A DNA stretch of 64,000 nt, from assembly GCF_001073085.1 (NCBI RefSeq), contig NZ_JVFV01000016.1, positions 1-64,000 on the forward strand, written 5' to 3'. This DNA is from Streptococcus pseudopneumoniae (lineage in GTDB: Bacteria; Bacillota; Bacilli; Lactobacillales; Streptococcaceae). The translations under genes and the position numbers were made by a program. Of the stretch, positions 30,841 through 38,196 are shown piece after piece. Below the pieces are notes generated by a model that worked only from the letters and a program-made list of their open reading frames with translations, was not told the origin of the DNA and did not search any database. Numbering within the stretch: the first letter of the stretch is position 1; the number at the start of each line of letters is the position of its first letter.

Positions 30841-30870
30841 TTTACACTAAATTAACGAAAAAAATGTCAA
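30841..30870 (-). promoter_or_regulatory. Promoter of scrB
   Basis: Read on the minus strand, TTGACA (30870-30865), an 18-base spacer and TGTAAA (30846-30841). The -35 is half of the ScrR palindrome. Confidence 0.65.
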
Positions 30871-30880
30871 ACGTTTGACA
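30865..30880. promoter_or_regulatory. ScrR operator at scrB (perfect palindrome)
   Basis: TGTCAAACGTTTGACA is a perfect 16-base palindrome with the central CG typical of LacI-family sites. It covers the -35 of scrB. Confidence 0.8.
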
Positions 30881-31034
30881 GAATATAGAATCACTATTTT
30901 ATGAAAAATAATGAAAATATGAAAGTTTTTGAAAATTTCAAAGTAAAAAACTTGAGTTTATAGGGTATTTATTGCTGTATTGATGAAAAAAATAGCAAAA
31001 ACAATCAAAAAATAAAAATTAGCAAATTTTTTTC

Positions 31035-31050
31035 TGCAAAACGCTTGACA
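31035..31050. promoter_or_regulatory. ScrR operator at scrA
   Basis: TGCAAAACGCTTGACA differs from the scrB palindrome at three positions and its right half is the -35 of scrA, so bound ScrR would exclude RNA polymerase. Confidence 0.75.
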
Positions 31051-31072
31051 TATTTTTAAAACGTGATAGAAT
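31045..31072 (+). promoter_or_regulatory. Promoter of scrA
   Basis: TTGACA (31045-31050), 16-base spacer, TAGAAT (31067-31072) with TGA extension. Confidence 0.8.
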
Positions 31073-31089
31073 AATATTCGTAGGGCGGA

Positions 31090-31103
31090 TAAAATCGCTT
31101 TCA
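31090..31103. promoter_or_regulatory. Candidate cre (CcpA) site in the scrA leader
   Basis: Read on the minus strand TGAAAGCGATTTTA, one mismatch from the core TGNAARCGNWWWCA. It lies just after the expected transcription start, where CcpA would act as a roadblock. Confidence 0.5.
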
Positions 31104-31136
31104 AACAAGAAAAATTTTATAAGGAGATTTTTGCAA

Positions 31137-33020
31137 ATGACGAATACAGAAATTGCAAAAAAAGTCATCGAAGCCTTGGGCGGACGTGAGAATGTTAACA
31201 GTGTAGCCCACTGTGCGACTCGCCTTCGTGTTATGGTTAAAGATGAAGCGAAGATTAACAAAGATGCTATTGAGAACTTGGAAAAAGTTCAAGGTGCTTT
31301 CTTTAACTCAGGTCAATACCAAATTATCTTTGGTACAGGTACAGTTAACAAGATGTACGATGAAGTCGTAGCTCTTGGCTTGCCAACATCATCTAAGGAT
31401 GAGATGAAGGCAGAAGCTGCTAAACAAGGAAATTGGTTCCAACGTGCCATCCGTACTTTCGGTGACGTCTTCGTACCAATCATTCCAGTTATCGTAGCAA
31501 CTGGTCTCTTCATGGGTGTTCGTGGTCTCTTGAATGCTCTTGGAATGACACTTCCAGAAGATGTGACAACTTACACTCAAATCTTGACTGACACTGCCTT
31601 TATTATCTTGCCAGGATTAGTTGTTTGGTCAACATTCCGCGTATTCGGTGGAAATCCAGCCGTTGGTATCGTTCTTGGTATGATGCTCGTATCTGGCTCA
31701 CTTCCAAATGCCTGGGCTGTTGCATCTGGTGGTGAAGTAACTGCAATGCAGTTCTTCGGATTTATCCCAGTTGTAGGTTTGCAAGGTTCTGTTCTTCCAG
31801 CCTTCATTATCGGGGTTGTCGGAGCTAAATTTGAAAAAGCTGTTCGTAAAGTTGTTCCAGATGTTCTTGACCTCTTGGTAACACCATTCGTAACACTTTT
31901 GGTCATGTCAATTCTTGGTTTGTTTGTTATCGGACCAGTATTCCATGTTGTTGAAAGCTATATCCTTATTGGAACAAAAGCTATTCTTAACTTGCCATTC
32001 GGACTTGGTGGTTTCTTAATCGGTGGAGTTCACCAATTGATCGTCGTATCAGGTGTTCACCACATCTTCAACTTGCTTGAAGTTCAATTACTTGCTGCTG
32101 ACCATGCTAACCCATTCAACGCTATCATCACAGCTGCCATGACTGCTCAAGGTGCTGCGACAGTAGCCGTTGGTGTGAAAACTAAAAATCCTAAACTTAA
32201 AACACTTGCTTTCCCTGCTGCTCTTTCTGCCTTCCTTGGTATTACAGAGCCTGCTATCTTCGGGGTTAACTTGCGTTTCCGTAAACCATTCTTCCTTTCA
32301 TTGATCGCTGGTGCTATCGGTGGTGGATTGGCATCTATCCTTGGTCTTGCTGGTACTGGTAATGGTATCACTATCATCCCAGGTACAATGCTTTACATTG
32401 GTAACGGACAACTTGCACAATACCTTCTTATGGTAGCTGTATCATTTGCTCTTGGTTTTGCTCTTACTTACATGTTTGGTTATGAAGATGAAGCAGAAGT
32501 AGCTTCAGAAACTACAACTGAACGTTTGGCTGACGAAGCGGTAACTGGTACTATTGTTGCTCCTAGCGAAGGTGTCATCCAAACACCAATCGTTGGTGAT
32601 GTTGTTGCACTTTCAGACGTTAATGACCCAGTTTTCTCAAGTGGAGCTATGGGACAAGGAATCGCTGTGAAACCTAGCCAAGATGTTGTCTATGCACCAG
32701 CTGATGCTGAAGTGACAATCGTCTTCCCAACAGGGCATGCTTATGGTTTGAAAACAGCAAACGGAGCTGAAATCTTGATTCACGTTGGTATCGACACTGT
32801 TTCAATGAACGGTGAAGGCTTCAACCATAAAGTTGCCCAAGGTGACAAGGTTAAAGCTGGAGATGTTCTTGGAACATTTGACTCAGCTAAGATTGCTGCT
32901 GCAGGCCTTGACAACACAACTATGGTTATCGTGACAAACACTGCAGACTTTACTTCAGTAAATCCAGTTGCTTCTGGATCAGTTGCTAAGGGGGATGCAG
33001 TCATTGAAGTTAAAGCTTAA
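31137..33020 (+). CDS. scrA: Sucrose-specific PTS enzyme IIBCA
   Basis: 627 residues from ATG 31137, with AAGGAG ten bases upstream; an in-frame TTG lies at 31131. EIIB comes first (VAHCATRLRVMVKDE with the phosphorylated Cys). EIIC follows (about residues 105-455, multiple membrane segments, GGVHQLIVVSGVHHIFN, FLGITEPAIFGVN). EIIA is last (GVIQTPIVGDVVAL, HVGIDTVSMNG with the phosphorylated His). It imports sucrose as sucrose-6-phosphate. The stop codon TAA is also the first bases of BOX element 2. Confidence 0.95.
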   Translation: MTNTEIAKKVIEALGGRENVNSVAHCATRLRVMVKDEAKINKDAIENLEKVQGAFFNSGQYQIIFGTGTVNKMYDEVVALGLPTSSKDEMKAEAAKQGNWFQRAIRTFGDVFVPIIPVIVATGLFMGVRGLLNALGMTLPEDVTTYTQILTDTAFIILPGLVVWSTFRVFGGNPAVGIVLGMMLVSGSLPNAWAVASGGEVTAMQFFGFIPVVGLQGSVLPAFIIGVVGAKFEKAVRKVVPDVLDLLVTPFVTLLVMSILGLFVIGPVFHVVESYILIGTKAILNLPFGLGGFLIGGVHQLIVVSGVHHIFNLLEVQLLAADHANPFNAIITAAMTAQGAATVAVGVKTKNPKLKTLAFPAALSAFLGITEPAIFGVNLRFRKPFFLSLIAGAIGGGLASILGLAGTGNGITIIPGTMLYIGNGQLAQYLLMVAVSFALGFALTYMFGYEDEAEVASETTTERLADEAVTGTIVAPSEGVIQTPIVGDVVALSDVNDPVFSSGAMGQGIAVKPSQDVVYAPADAEVTIVFPTGHAYGLKTANGAEILIHVGIDTVSMNGEGFNHKVAQGDKVKAGDVLGTFDSAKIAAAGLDNTTMVIVTNTADFTSVNPVASGSVAKGDAVIEVKA

Positions 33021-33172
33021 TACTCTTCGAAAATCAAATTTAAACTGCGTCATACTCGCTTTGCCGTATGTATGTGTTACTGACTTCGTCAGTTCTATCT
33101 ACAACCTCAAAGCTGTGCTTTGAGCAATCCGCAGCTCGATTCCTAGTTTGTTCTTTGATTTTCATTGAGTAC
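33020..33172 (+). repeat. BOX element 2
   Basis: 153 bases in boxA-boxB-boxC order: TACTCTTCGAAAATC at the left, CTGACTTCGTCAG in the middle and GATTTTCATTGAGTA at the right. The boxA part is diverged (GCTTTGCCGTATG). It lies between scrA and scrK and starts on the scrA stop codon. Confidence 0.85.
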
Positions 33173-33194
33173 ACTACTTTCGATTTAATAGATC

Positions 33195-33231
33195 AAAAAA
33201 CGAACAAATGTCATGTTTGTTCGTTTTTGTT
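33195..33231 (+). terminator. Terminator between scrA/BOX 2 and scrK
   Basis: AAAAACGAACAAA and TTTGTTCGTTTTT form a 13-base perfect stem around TGTCATG. Confidence 0.85.
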
Positions 33232-33291
33232 TAAATGGTAAAATTTACAGAGGAAAATCTAAAATATTGAGCAATTTTCAGTCTGGAAATA

Positions 33292-33300
33292 TGCTATAAT
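33292..33300 (+). promoter_or_regulatory. Extended -10 promoter of scrK
   Basis: TGC followed by TATAAT (33295-33300), 27 bases before ATG 33328. No ScrR-type palindrome is seen nearby, so scrK may be expressed independently of ScrR. Confidence 0.6.
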
Positions 33301-33327
33301 AAAGAAAATAAATACAAGAGGTTAATC

Positions 33328-34215
33328 ATGACAAAACTATACGGAAGTTTGGAAGCAGGCGGTACAAAATTTGTCTGTGCTGTCGGAGACGAAAATTATA
33401 ACGTTGTAGAAAAGGTACAATTTCCTACAACAACACCTATTGAAACAATCGATAAAACCATTGAGTTCTTTTCAAAATTTGATAATCTTGCAGGACTTGC
33501 GATTGGATCATTTGGTCCAATTGATATCGACAAAAACTCAAAAACTTATGGTTTTATTACAACTACACCGAAACCTCACTGGGCCAATGTTGATTTGCTT
33601 GGTGCTCTTCGTCGCGCTCTAAACGTGCCAATGTACTTCACAACAGACGTAAACAGTTCTGCCTACGGTGAGGTAGTTGCTCGTAATAATGCTGGTGGCC
33701 GTATCGAAAACTTAGTTTACTATACAATCGGTACAGGTATCGGAGCTGGTGTTATCCAACGTGGTGAGTTTATCGGTGGTGTGGGACACCCTGAAATGGG
33801 TCATTATTATGTGGCTAGACACCCAATGGATATTGAAAAAGAATTCAACGGTGTTTGTCCTTTCCATAAGGGATGTCTGGAAGGCTATGCAGCTGGACCA
33901 AGTCTTGAAGCTCGTACAGGTGTTCGTGGGGAAAACATTGAACTCAACAACTCTGTCTGGGATGTTCAAGCCTACTACATTGCTCAAGCTGCAGTGAATG
34001 CGACTGTAACTTTCCGTCCAGATGTCATCGTCTTTGGTGGTGGGGTAATGGCTCAACAACATATGCTTGACCGTGTACGTGAGAAATTCACATCCTTGCT
34101 CAACGGCTACCTACCAGTTCCAGATGTACGTGACTATATCGTGACTCCAGCTGTTGCTGGAAATGGTTCAGCTACACTAGGAAACTTCGTTCTTGCTAAG
34201 AGCGTTGCAAAATAA
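33328..34215 (+). CDS. scrK: Fructokinase ScrK (ROK family)
   Basis: 295 residues. N-terminal phosphate-binding YGSLEAGGTKFVCAVG, sugar region EMGHYYVARHP, and the ROK zinc motif with Cys-Pro-Phe-His and Cys (GVCPFHKGCLEGYAAG), then FGGGVMAQQHM. It phosphorylates the fructose released by ScrB to fructose-6-phosphate. AGAGG precedes ATG 33328. Confidence 0.93.
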   Translation: MTKLYGSLEAGGTKFVCAVGDENYNVVEKVQFPTTTPIETIDKTIEFFSKFDNLAGLAIGSFGPIDIDKNSKTYGFITTTPKPHWANVDLLGALRRALNVPMYFTTDVNSSAYGEVVARNNAGGRIENLVYYTIGTGIGAGVIQRGEFIGGVGHPEMGHYYVARHPMDIEKEFNGVCPFHKGCLEGYAAGPSLEARTGVRGENIELNNSVWDVQAYYIAQAAVNATVTFRPDVIVFGGGVMAQQHMLDRVREKFTSLLNGYLPVPDVRDYIVTPAVAGNGSATLGNFVLAKSVAK

Positions 34216-34221
34216 GAATAT

Positions 34222-34255
34222 AAAAAACTCCCAACTGAGAAAGTTGGGAGTTTTG
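34222..34255. terminator. Bidirectional terminator between scrK and mntE
   Basis: AAAACTCCCAACT and AGTTGGGAGTTTT form a 13-base stem around GAGAA. Confidence 0.88.
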
Positions 34256-34257
34256 CT

Positions 34258-35448
34258 TTAGTCTTTTTCTATTTTGGTTTCCTGATGGAAAATATTTTGC
34301 CAAGTTTCGTGGCGACGCCAGATGCTGGTATGAATGGTATCACCGACTTGGTAGCGGATGAGTTTAGTCTTTTGACTGATAGAAGTTAAATGAAGCTCCT
34401 TGATAGCAGAGGTTAGTTCTTTTTCAGCCTTATAGGCTCCCTTGTCAAGTTCTTGTCCGTCCTGGCGGATATAAACGAAGTCTTCTGCAAGTAATTCTTC
34501 CAGTTGATTTCCTTGGTCAATCAGTTGCTCTCTCATGAGCAATTTTTTATATACATTATCTAGGATTTCATCCTCAGGGATTGGTGCTGGTTCGATATGA
34601 ATGTCTGTATCAAAGACACCAAATCGTTCTGATAACATGGATTCGACTTGGTCTGCAATTTCGTGACTTTCAAAAACAGACAGGTCTGGGTTCATCTCAA
34701 GTGTGATATCCAGATAAATATTGCTTCCGTAGGTACGACCGCGTTGTGATTTAACCTTGCTAATCTTAGGAATTTCCATGATAGCTTTTTGATAATCTTC
34801 TAGCAAGTGTTCGTCAAAACCATCAGAAAGGCTGAAGGATGACTCGATAAAAATGTCATAAGCTGTTTTAAGGATAAAGAAGGTAATGATAATCGCGACT
34901 AACTTATCCACGATTGGATAGTTGAAGCTGCTAGCCAGGATAGCAATAGAAGTTCCAAGAGATGTTACCGCATCTGATAAATTATCCTTAGCGGCTGCCT
35001 TGAGAGCCTTTGATTTAGCTTGCTTACTCAGATGGGTATTGTAGAGATAAACGGCGAACATGATGATAGCAGAGATGACTCCCAGAGTCGCACCAAGTGG
35101 GTCAATGACCGTTTGTTCTCGGCTGAGTATTTTTTGGATGGTATCCCGTAGAACATCAAATCCAACGTAAAACATGATGATGGAAGTGATGAGACTTGCC
35201 AAGTCCTCGATTTTCCAGTGACCGAAGCGATGATCTCTATCTGCCGGTTGGCGAGCCAAACGAATCCCGATGAGAAGGGCTACATTTCCAACGATATCTG
35301 AAACGTTGTTAAAACCATCCGCCACCAAACTGGACGAGTGAAGGAGGTGACCTGCTGCTAACTTAGCTGCTGACAAGAAAAGGTAGGTCAAGATGCTAAT
35401 AATAGCACCACGCTCAGCTAATTTCAAATTTGAAACTGATTGGTTCAT
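34258..35448 (-). CDS. mntE: Manganese efflux protein MntE (cation diffusion facilitator)
   Basis: 396 residues. CDF elements are visible: SSSLVADGFNNVSDIVGN (site A residues), HRFGHWKIEDLASL, then KDNLSDAVTSLGT (second half of the site). A cytoplasmic domain and an extra C-terminal region of about 100 residues follow. The sequence matches pneumococcal MntE as I remember it, which exports Mn2+. Control elements: a good promoter at 35482-35510; no riboswitch of its own. Confidence 0.9.
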   Translation of the reverse strand: MNQSVSNLKLAERGAIISILTYLFLSAAKLAAGHLLHSSSLVADGFNNVSDIVGNVALLIGIRLARQPADRDHRFGHWKIEDLASLITSIIMFYVGFDVLRDTIQKILSREQTVIDPLGATLGVISAIIMFAVYLYNTHLSKQAKSKALKAAAKDNLSDAVTSLGTSIAILASSFNYPIVDKLVAIIITFFILKTAYDIFIESSFSLSDGFDEHLLEDYQKAIMEIPKISKVKSQRGRTYGSNIYLDITLEMNPDLSVFESHEIADQVESMLSERFGVFDTDIHIEPAPIPEDEILDNVYKKLLMREQLIDQGNQLEELLAEDFVYIRQDGQELDKGAYKAEKELTSAIKELHLTSISQKTKLIRYQVGDTIHTSIWRRHETWQNIFHQETKIEKD

Positions 35449-35481
35449 CTAACTCTCTTCCTAGAATTTTTATATTCTATC

Positions 35482-35510
35482 ATTATACTGGTTTTCCATA
35501 GAAAATTCAA
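35482..35510 (-). promoter_or_regulatory. Promoter of mntE
   Basis: On the minus strand TTGAAT (35510-35505), 17-base spacer, TATAAT (35487-35482). Confidence 0.75.
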
Positions 35511-35606
35511 ATGGAGGGGTCGTTATAAAGGGGATACAAATCAGAAAATGCTTTTTTTTTTTAGGAAAAATGATAAAATTATATAGGATAAATATGGGAG
35601 AATAAA

Positions 35607-37037
35607 ATGAAAAAAAATAATTTACTTATTGGGTTTGCATCATTATTTTTTACTGTTTTAGTTTGGTTATCTATGGTTACAAGCGTGAAAAAAGGTATTC
35701 CCTTTTCTGATGCTAGTATTTTTGAATACTTTGGATATGCAATGAATCGCGGAGACCTTATGTATGCTAATTTATTTGATCATAAAGGTCCCGTGATTTT
35801 TATCGTGAACTATCTAGGTTATTTTATTAGTGGTTCATTAGGCATAAAATTTCTGTATTTGTTTTGTACTTTTTTATTTTTTGTAATTAGTTTTCTGACT
35901 TCTAAATTGTTTACAGGAAATAAACAATCGATATTAGTGTTATTCTTACTTTTTTTGGTATATGAACATTTTTTTGATGGTGGTTGGAGTTTAGAAGGGT
36001 ATATTCTTCCTTTAATTTCATACTCTTTGTATGTGTTTTTAAAATTTTTCATTAAAAATAACATCAAAAATTATGAGATTATATTAGCTGGTTTATCTTT
36101 TGCAATTGTATTTTTTACGAAAGCAAATATGATTGGGATTTGGCTTATTTTTGGCCTTTATATAATTGTTCATTATGTTACCTTGAAAAAATATAAAGAA
36201 TTAATTGATACATTAATTAACTTTTTTACTGGAGTGTTAATTTTTACAATTCCTCTATTTCTTTATTTAATTTATAAAGGTATTTTTGTTGATATGTTAT
36301 ATCAATCGATAGGGGTTAATTTTATATACACTACAGAATCTAATAATGGATCGATGAAAGAAATATTTAAATGGTATTTATCTCAGTCTAATTCATTAAG
36401 TTTAAATTTAATAATTCTTTTATCATCTTTTCTATTATGGAACAAGTATAAATATAAATCGATTCTATACCATGTTGCTTTCTTGTTTTGTTTGACATTA
36501 GCACTTATTTCGAAACGTAGTTATGGACATTATATTCTTGTAATTATTCCATTCCTAGTACCGTATATTTCTTATATGTTTAATTTATTTAAAAATTTTA
36601 CTGTAAAGAAATTTACATTATTATTATTAGGTTTATGTATAGTATATATAGCGAACATTAATTACGTAAGGGAAAACATAAAAACAAGAGATAGAAATAC
36701 ATCTTATTTACAACAAAGTGTTGCAAGCTATATAAAAAGTAATTCTCAAGCGGAAGATAGAATTTATACTCATCGACAAAATGGGACAATCTATTTATAT
36801 AGCGAACGGTTATCTAGTACTAAATTTTTCTTTATTCCAGCAGTAACTAATGATCAAATATTAATCGAAGATTTCAAAAATTCTATTACTGAAAATCCTC
36901 CACTTTATATTGTATTTGATACTGAATGGGATTACGGAAAATTGACAGATTCTTTTATAAAAGAATATGTACGTAGTAATTATAAGTTAGAAAAACAGAT
37001 TGAAACATCTATGATTTATAGAAGAATAGGAAGTTGA
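35607..37037 (+). CDS. Polytopic GT-C-type glycosyltransferase-like membrane protein
   Basis: 476 residues with roughly ten to twelve membrane segments. The first outer loop has an acidic GT-C pattern, FSDASIFEYFGYAMNRGD followed by YANLFDHKGP, as in polyprenyl-phosphate-sugar-dependent transferases. A soluble C-terminal part holds AEDRIYTHRQNGTIYLYSER. I do not recognise a named family member. It is strongly A/T-rich compared with its neighbours, which suggests transfer. It ends one base before a GT2 gene. Together they probably decorate a surface polymer or protein: the GT2 would load a sugar on the lipid and this protein would transfer it outside the cell. Confidence 0.7.
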   Translation: MKKNNLLIGFASLFFTVLVWLSMVTSVKKGIPFSDASIFEYFGYAMNRGDLMYANLFDHKGPVIFIVNYLGYFISGSLGIKFLYLFCTFLFFVISFLTSKLFTGNKQSILVLFLLFLVYEHFFDGGWSLEGYILPLISYSLYVFLKFFIKNNIKNYEIILAGLSFAIVFFTKANMIGIWLIFGLYIIVHYVTLKKYKELIDTLINFFTGVLIFTIPLFLYLIYKGIFVDMLYQSIGVNFIYTTESNNGSMKEIFKWYLSQSNSLSLNLIILLSSFLLWNKYKYKSILYHVAFLFCLTLALISKRSYGHYILVIIPFLVPYISYMFNLFKNFTVKKFTLLLLGLCIVYIANINYVRENIKTRDRNTSYLQQSVASYIKSNSQAEDRIYTHRQNGTIYLYSERLSSTKFFFIPAVTNDQILIEDFKNSITENPPLYIVFDTEWDYGKLTDSFIKEYVRSNYKLEKQIETSMIYRRIGS

Positions 37038-37038
37038 G

Positions 37039-38007
37039 ATGACTAGAAATAATCCGATTTTATATATCGTTATTCCGTGTTATAACGAAGAGCAAGTGTT
37101 GCCTCATACCAATCCGATGTTTGTTGGGAAAATTGAGGAATTGGTAAAAAATCAAGAGGTTCATCCAAATAGCAAGGTCATGTACGTAAATGATGGCAGT
37201 AAGGATAAAACTTGGGAACTTATCCAAGAATATGCTTCATCGAATCCATTTGTTGTAGGTATTTCTCAAAGTCGAAACCGTGGTCATCAAAGTAGTGTTC
37301 TTGCTGGGATGTACGAAGCTGCAGAATTTGCGGATATCGTGATTACGATTGATGCGGATGGTCAAGATGATATCAACTGCATGGATCAAATGGTTGCAGA
37401 ATATAAAGATGGTTCAGAAATTGTTTACGGCGTTCGGGATAATCGAGATACGGATTCAGCATTTAAGCGGATTACCGCAGAAGGTTTTTATAAAGTGATG
37501 CAACTATTTGGAGCGGATGTTGTTTTTAATCATGCGGACTATCGTTTAGTCTCCAAACGATTTATTCATGAACTTGCTAAATTTAAAGAAGTAAACTTAT
37601 TCCTTCGTGGAATTATGCCTCTTGTGGGATTTAAGTATTCGTTTGTGACTTATAAACGCCATGAGCGGATTGCTGGTGAGAGCCACTATCCACTTTCTAA
37701 AATGTTTGGCCTAGCAATGGACGGAATTACGAGCCTATCGATTAAACCCATACGCTTGATTACCAGCTTGGGTGTTATGACTTCACTCTTTAGTTTTTTG
37801 TTGATCATCTGGGTTTTGTGGAGTAAGTTTTCAGGAACGGTTGTAGCCGGTTGGGCTAGTACCTACGCCATTGTAAGTTTACTTGGCGGGGTTCAACTTA
37901 TTAGTCTTGGTGTAATTGGTGAATATATTGGGAAAATCTATCTAGAAACGAAGCAACGTCCAAGATATATTATCAGTGATCGTACCTATGATGAGAGTGA
38001 TGAGTAA
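37039..38007 (+). CDS. GT2 polyprenyl-phosphate glycosyltransferase (GtrB/CsbB type)
   Basis: 322 residues. The GT-A domain has IVIPCYNEEQVLP, VNDGSKDKTWE, QSRNRGHQSSVLAGM and ITIDADGQDD (DxD site). Two C-terminal membrane helices follow (LGVMTSLFSFLLIIWVLW; IVSLLGGVQLISLGVIGEY). This layout is that of enzymes placing glucose or GlcNAc on undecaprenyl phosphate. No small GtcA-like flippase is adjacent. Base composition is closer to the neighbouring genes than that of the preceding gene. Confidence 0.85.
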   Translation: MTRNNPILYIVIPCYNEEQVLPHTNPMFVGKIEELVKNQEVHPNSKVMYVNDGSKDKTWELIQEYASSNPFVVGISQSRNRGHQSSVLAGMYEAAEFADIVITIDADGQDDINCMDQMVAEYKDGSEIVYGVRDNRDTDSAFKRITAEGFYKVMQLFGADVVFNHADYRLVSKRFIHELAKFKEVNLFLRGIMPLVGFKYSFVTYKRHERIAGESHYPLSKMFGLAMDGITSLSIKPIRLITSLGVMTSLFSFLLIIWVLWSKFSGTVVAGWASTYAIVSLLGGVQLISLGVIGEYIGKIYLETKQRPRYIISDRTYDESDE

Positions 38008-38021
38008 CCCCACCCCAGCAC

Positions 38022-38049
38022 TTGAAAACTTTTGAATTTCTGATATAAT
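38022..38049 (+). promoter_or_regulatory. Promoter of the riboswitch-caxP transcript
   Basis: TTGAAA (38022-38027), 16-base spacer, TATAAT (38044-38049) with TGA extension. Transcription would start near 38056, at the riboswitch 5' edge. Confidence 0.8.
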
Positions 38050-38053
38050 AGAA

Positions 38054-38168
38054 CTACTCAAGGGAGTAGCTGGCGGGAAACCGCGATAGTGTCGTCATTC
38101 CGAATTATTTCCGGCACTATATTAAACAGCGAGACTTGTTTTTTTAAAAAACAGGTCTCTTTTTTTGT
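38054..38168 (+). ncRNA. Manganese (yybP-ykoY) riboswitch with terminator platform
   Basis: The leader begins ACTACTCAAGGGAGTAGC, matching the conserved GGGGAGUAG-type first arm of the family. Further conserved-looking stretches (CGTCATTC, CCGGC, AGCGAGAC) follow. An intrinsic terminator (GAGACTTGTTTTTT with AAAAAACAGGTCTC, then seven T; 38131-38167) completes it. In streptococci this class sits before the Mn2+/Ca2+ ATPase gene and relieves termination when Mn2+ binds. The downstream P-type ATPase gene supports the call. Confidence 0.82.
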
Positions 38169-38196
38169 AAAAGAGACCAAAAAGGAGGAGACTGTT

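Larger units (their letters stand above)
30777..31136. promoter_or_regulatory. Divergent scrB/scrA control region
   Basis: This 360-base gap holds no gene. It carries two back-to-back promoters, two ScrR-type palindromes and one candidate catabolite (cre) site, each listed separately. The middle (about 30,890-31,020) is very A/T-rich without a recognised motif. Confidence 0.8.

Noticed and set aside
38089..38196. N-terminal extension of CaxP from ATG 38089
   Set aside because: The extension translates the riboswitch and terminator, while an ideal ribosome site stands before TTG 38197.
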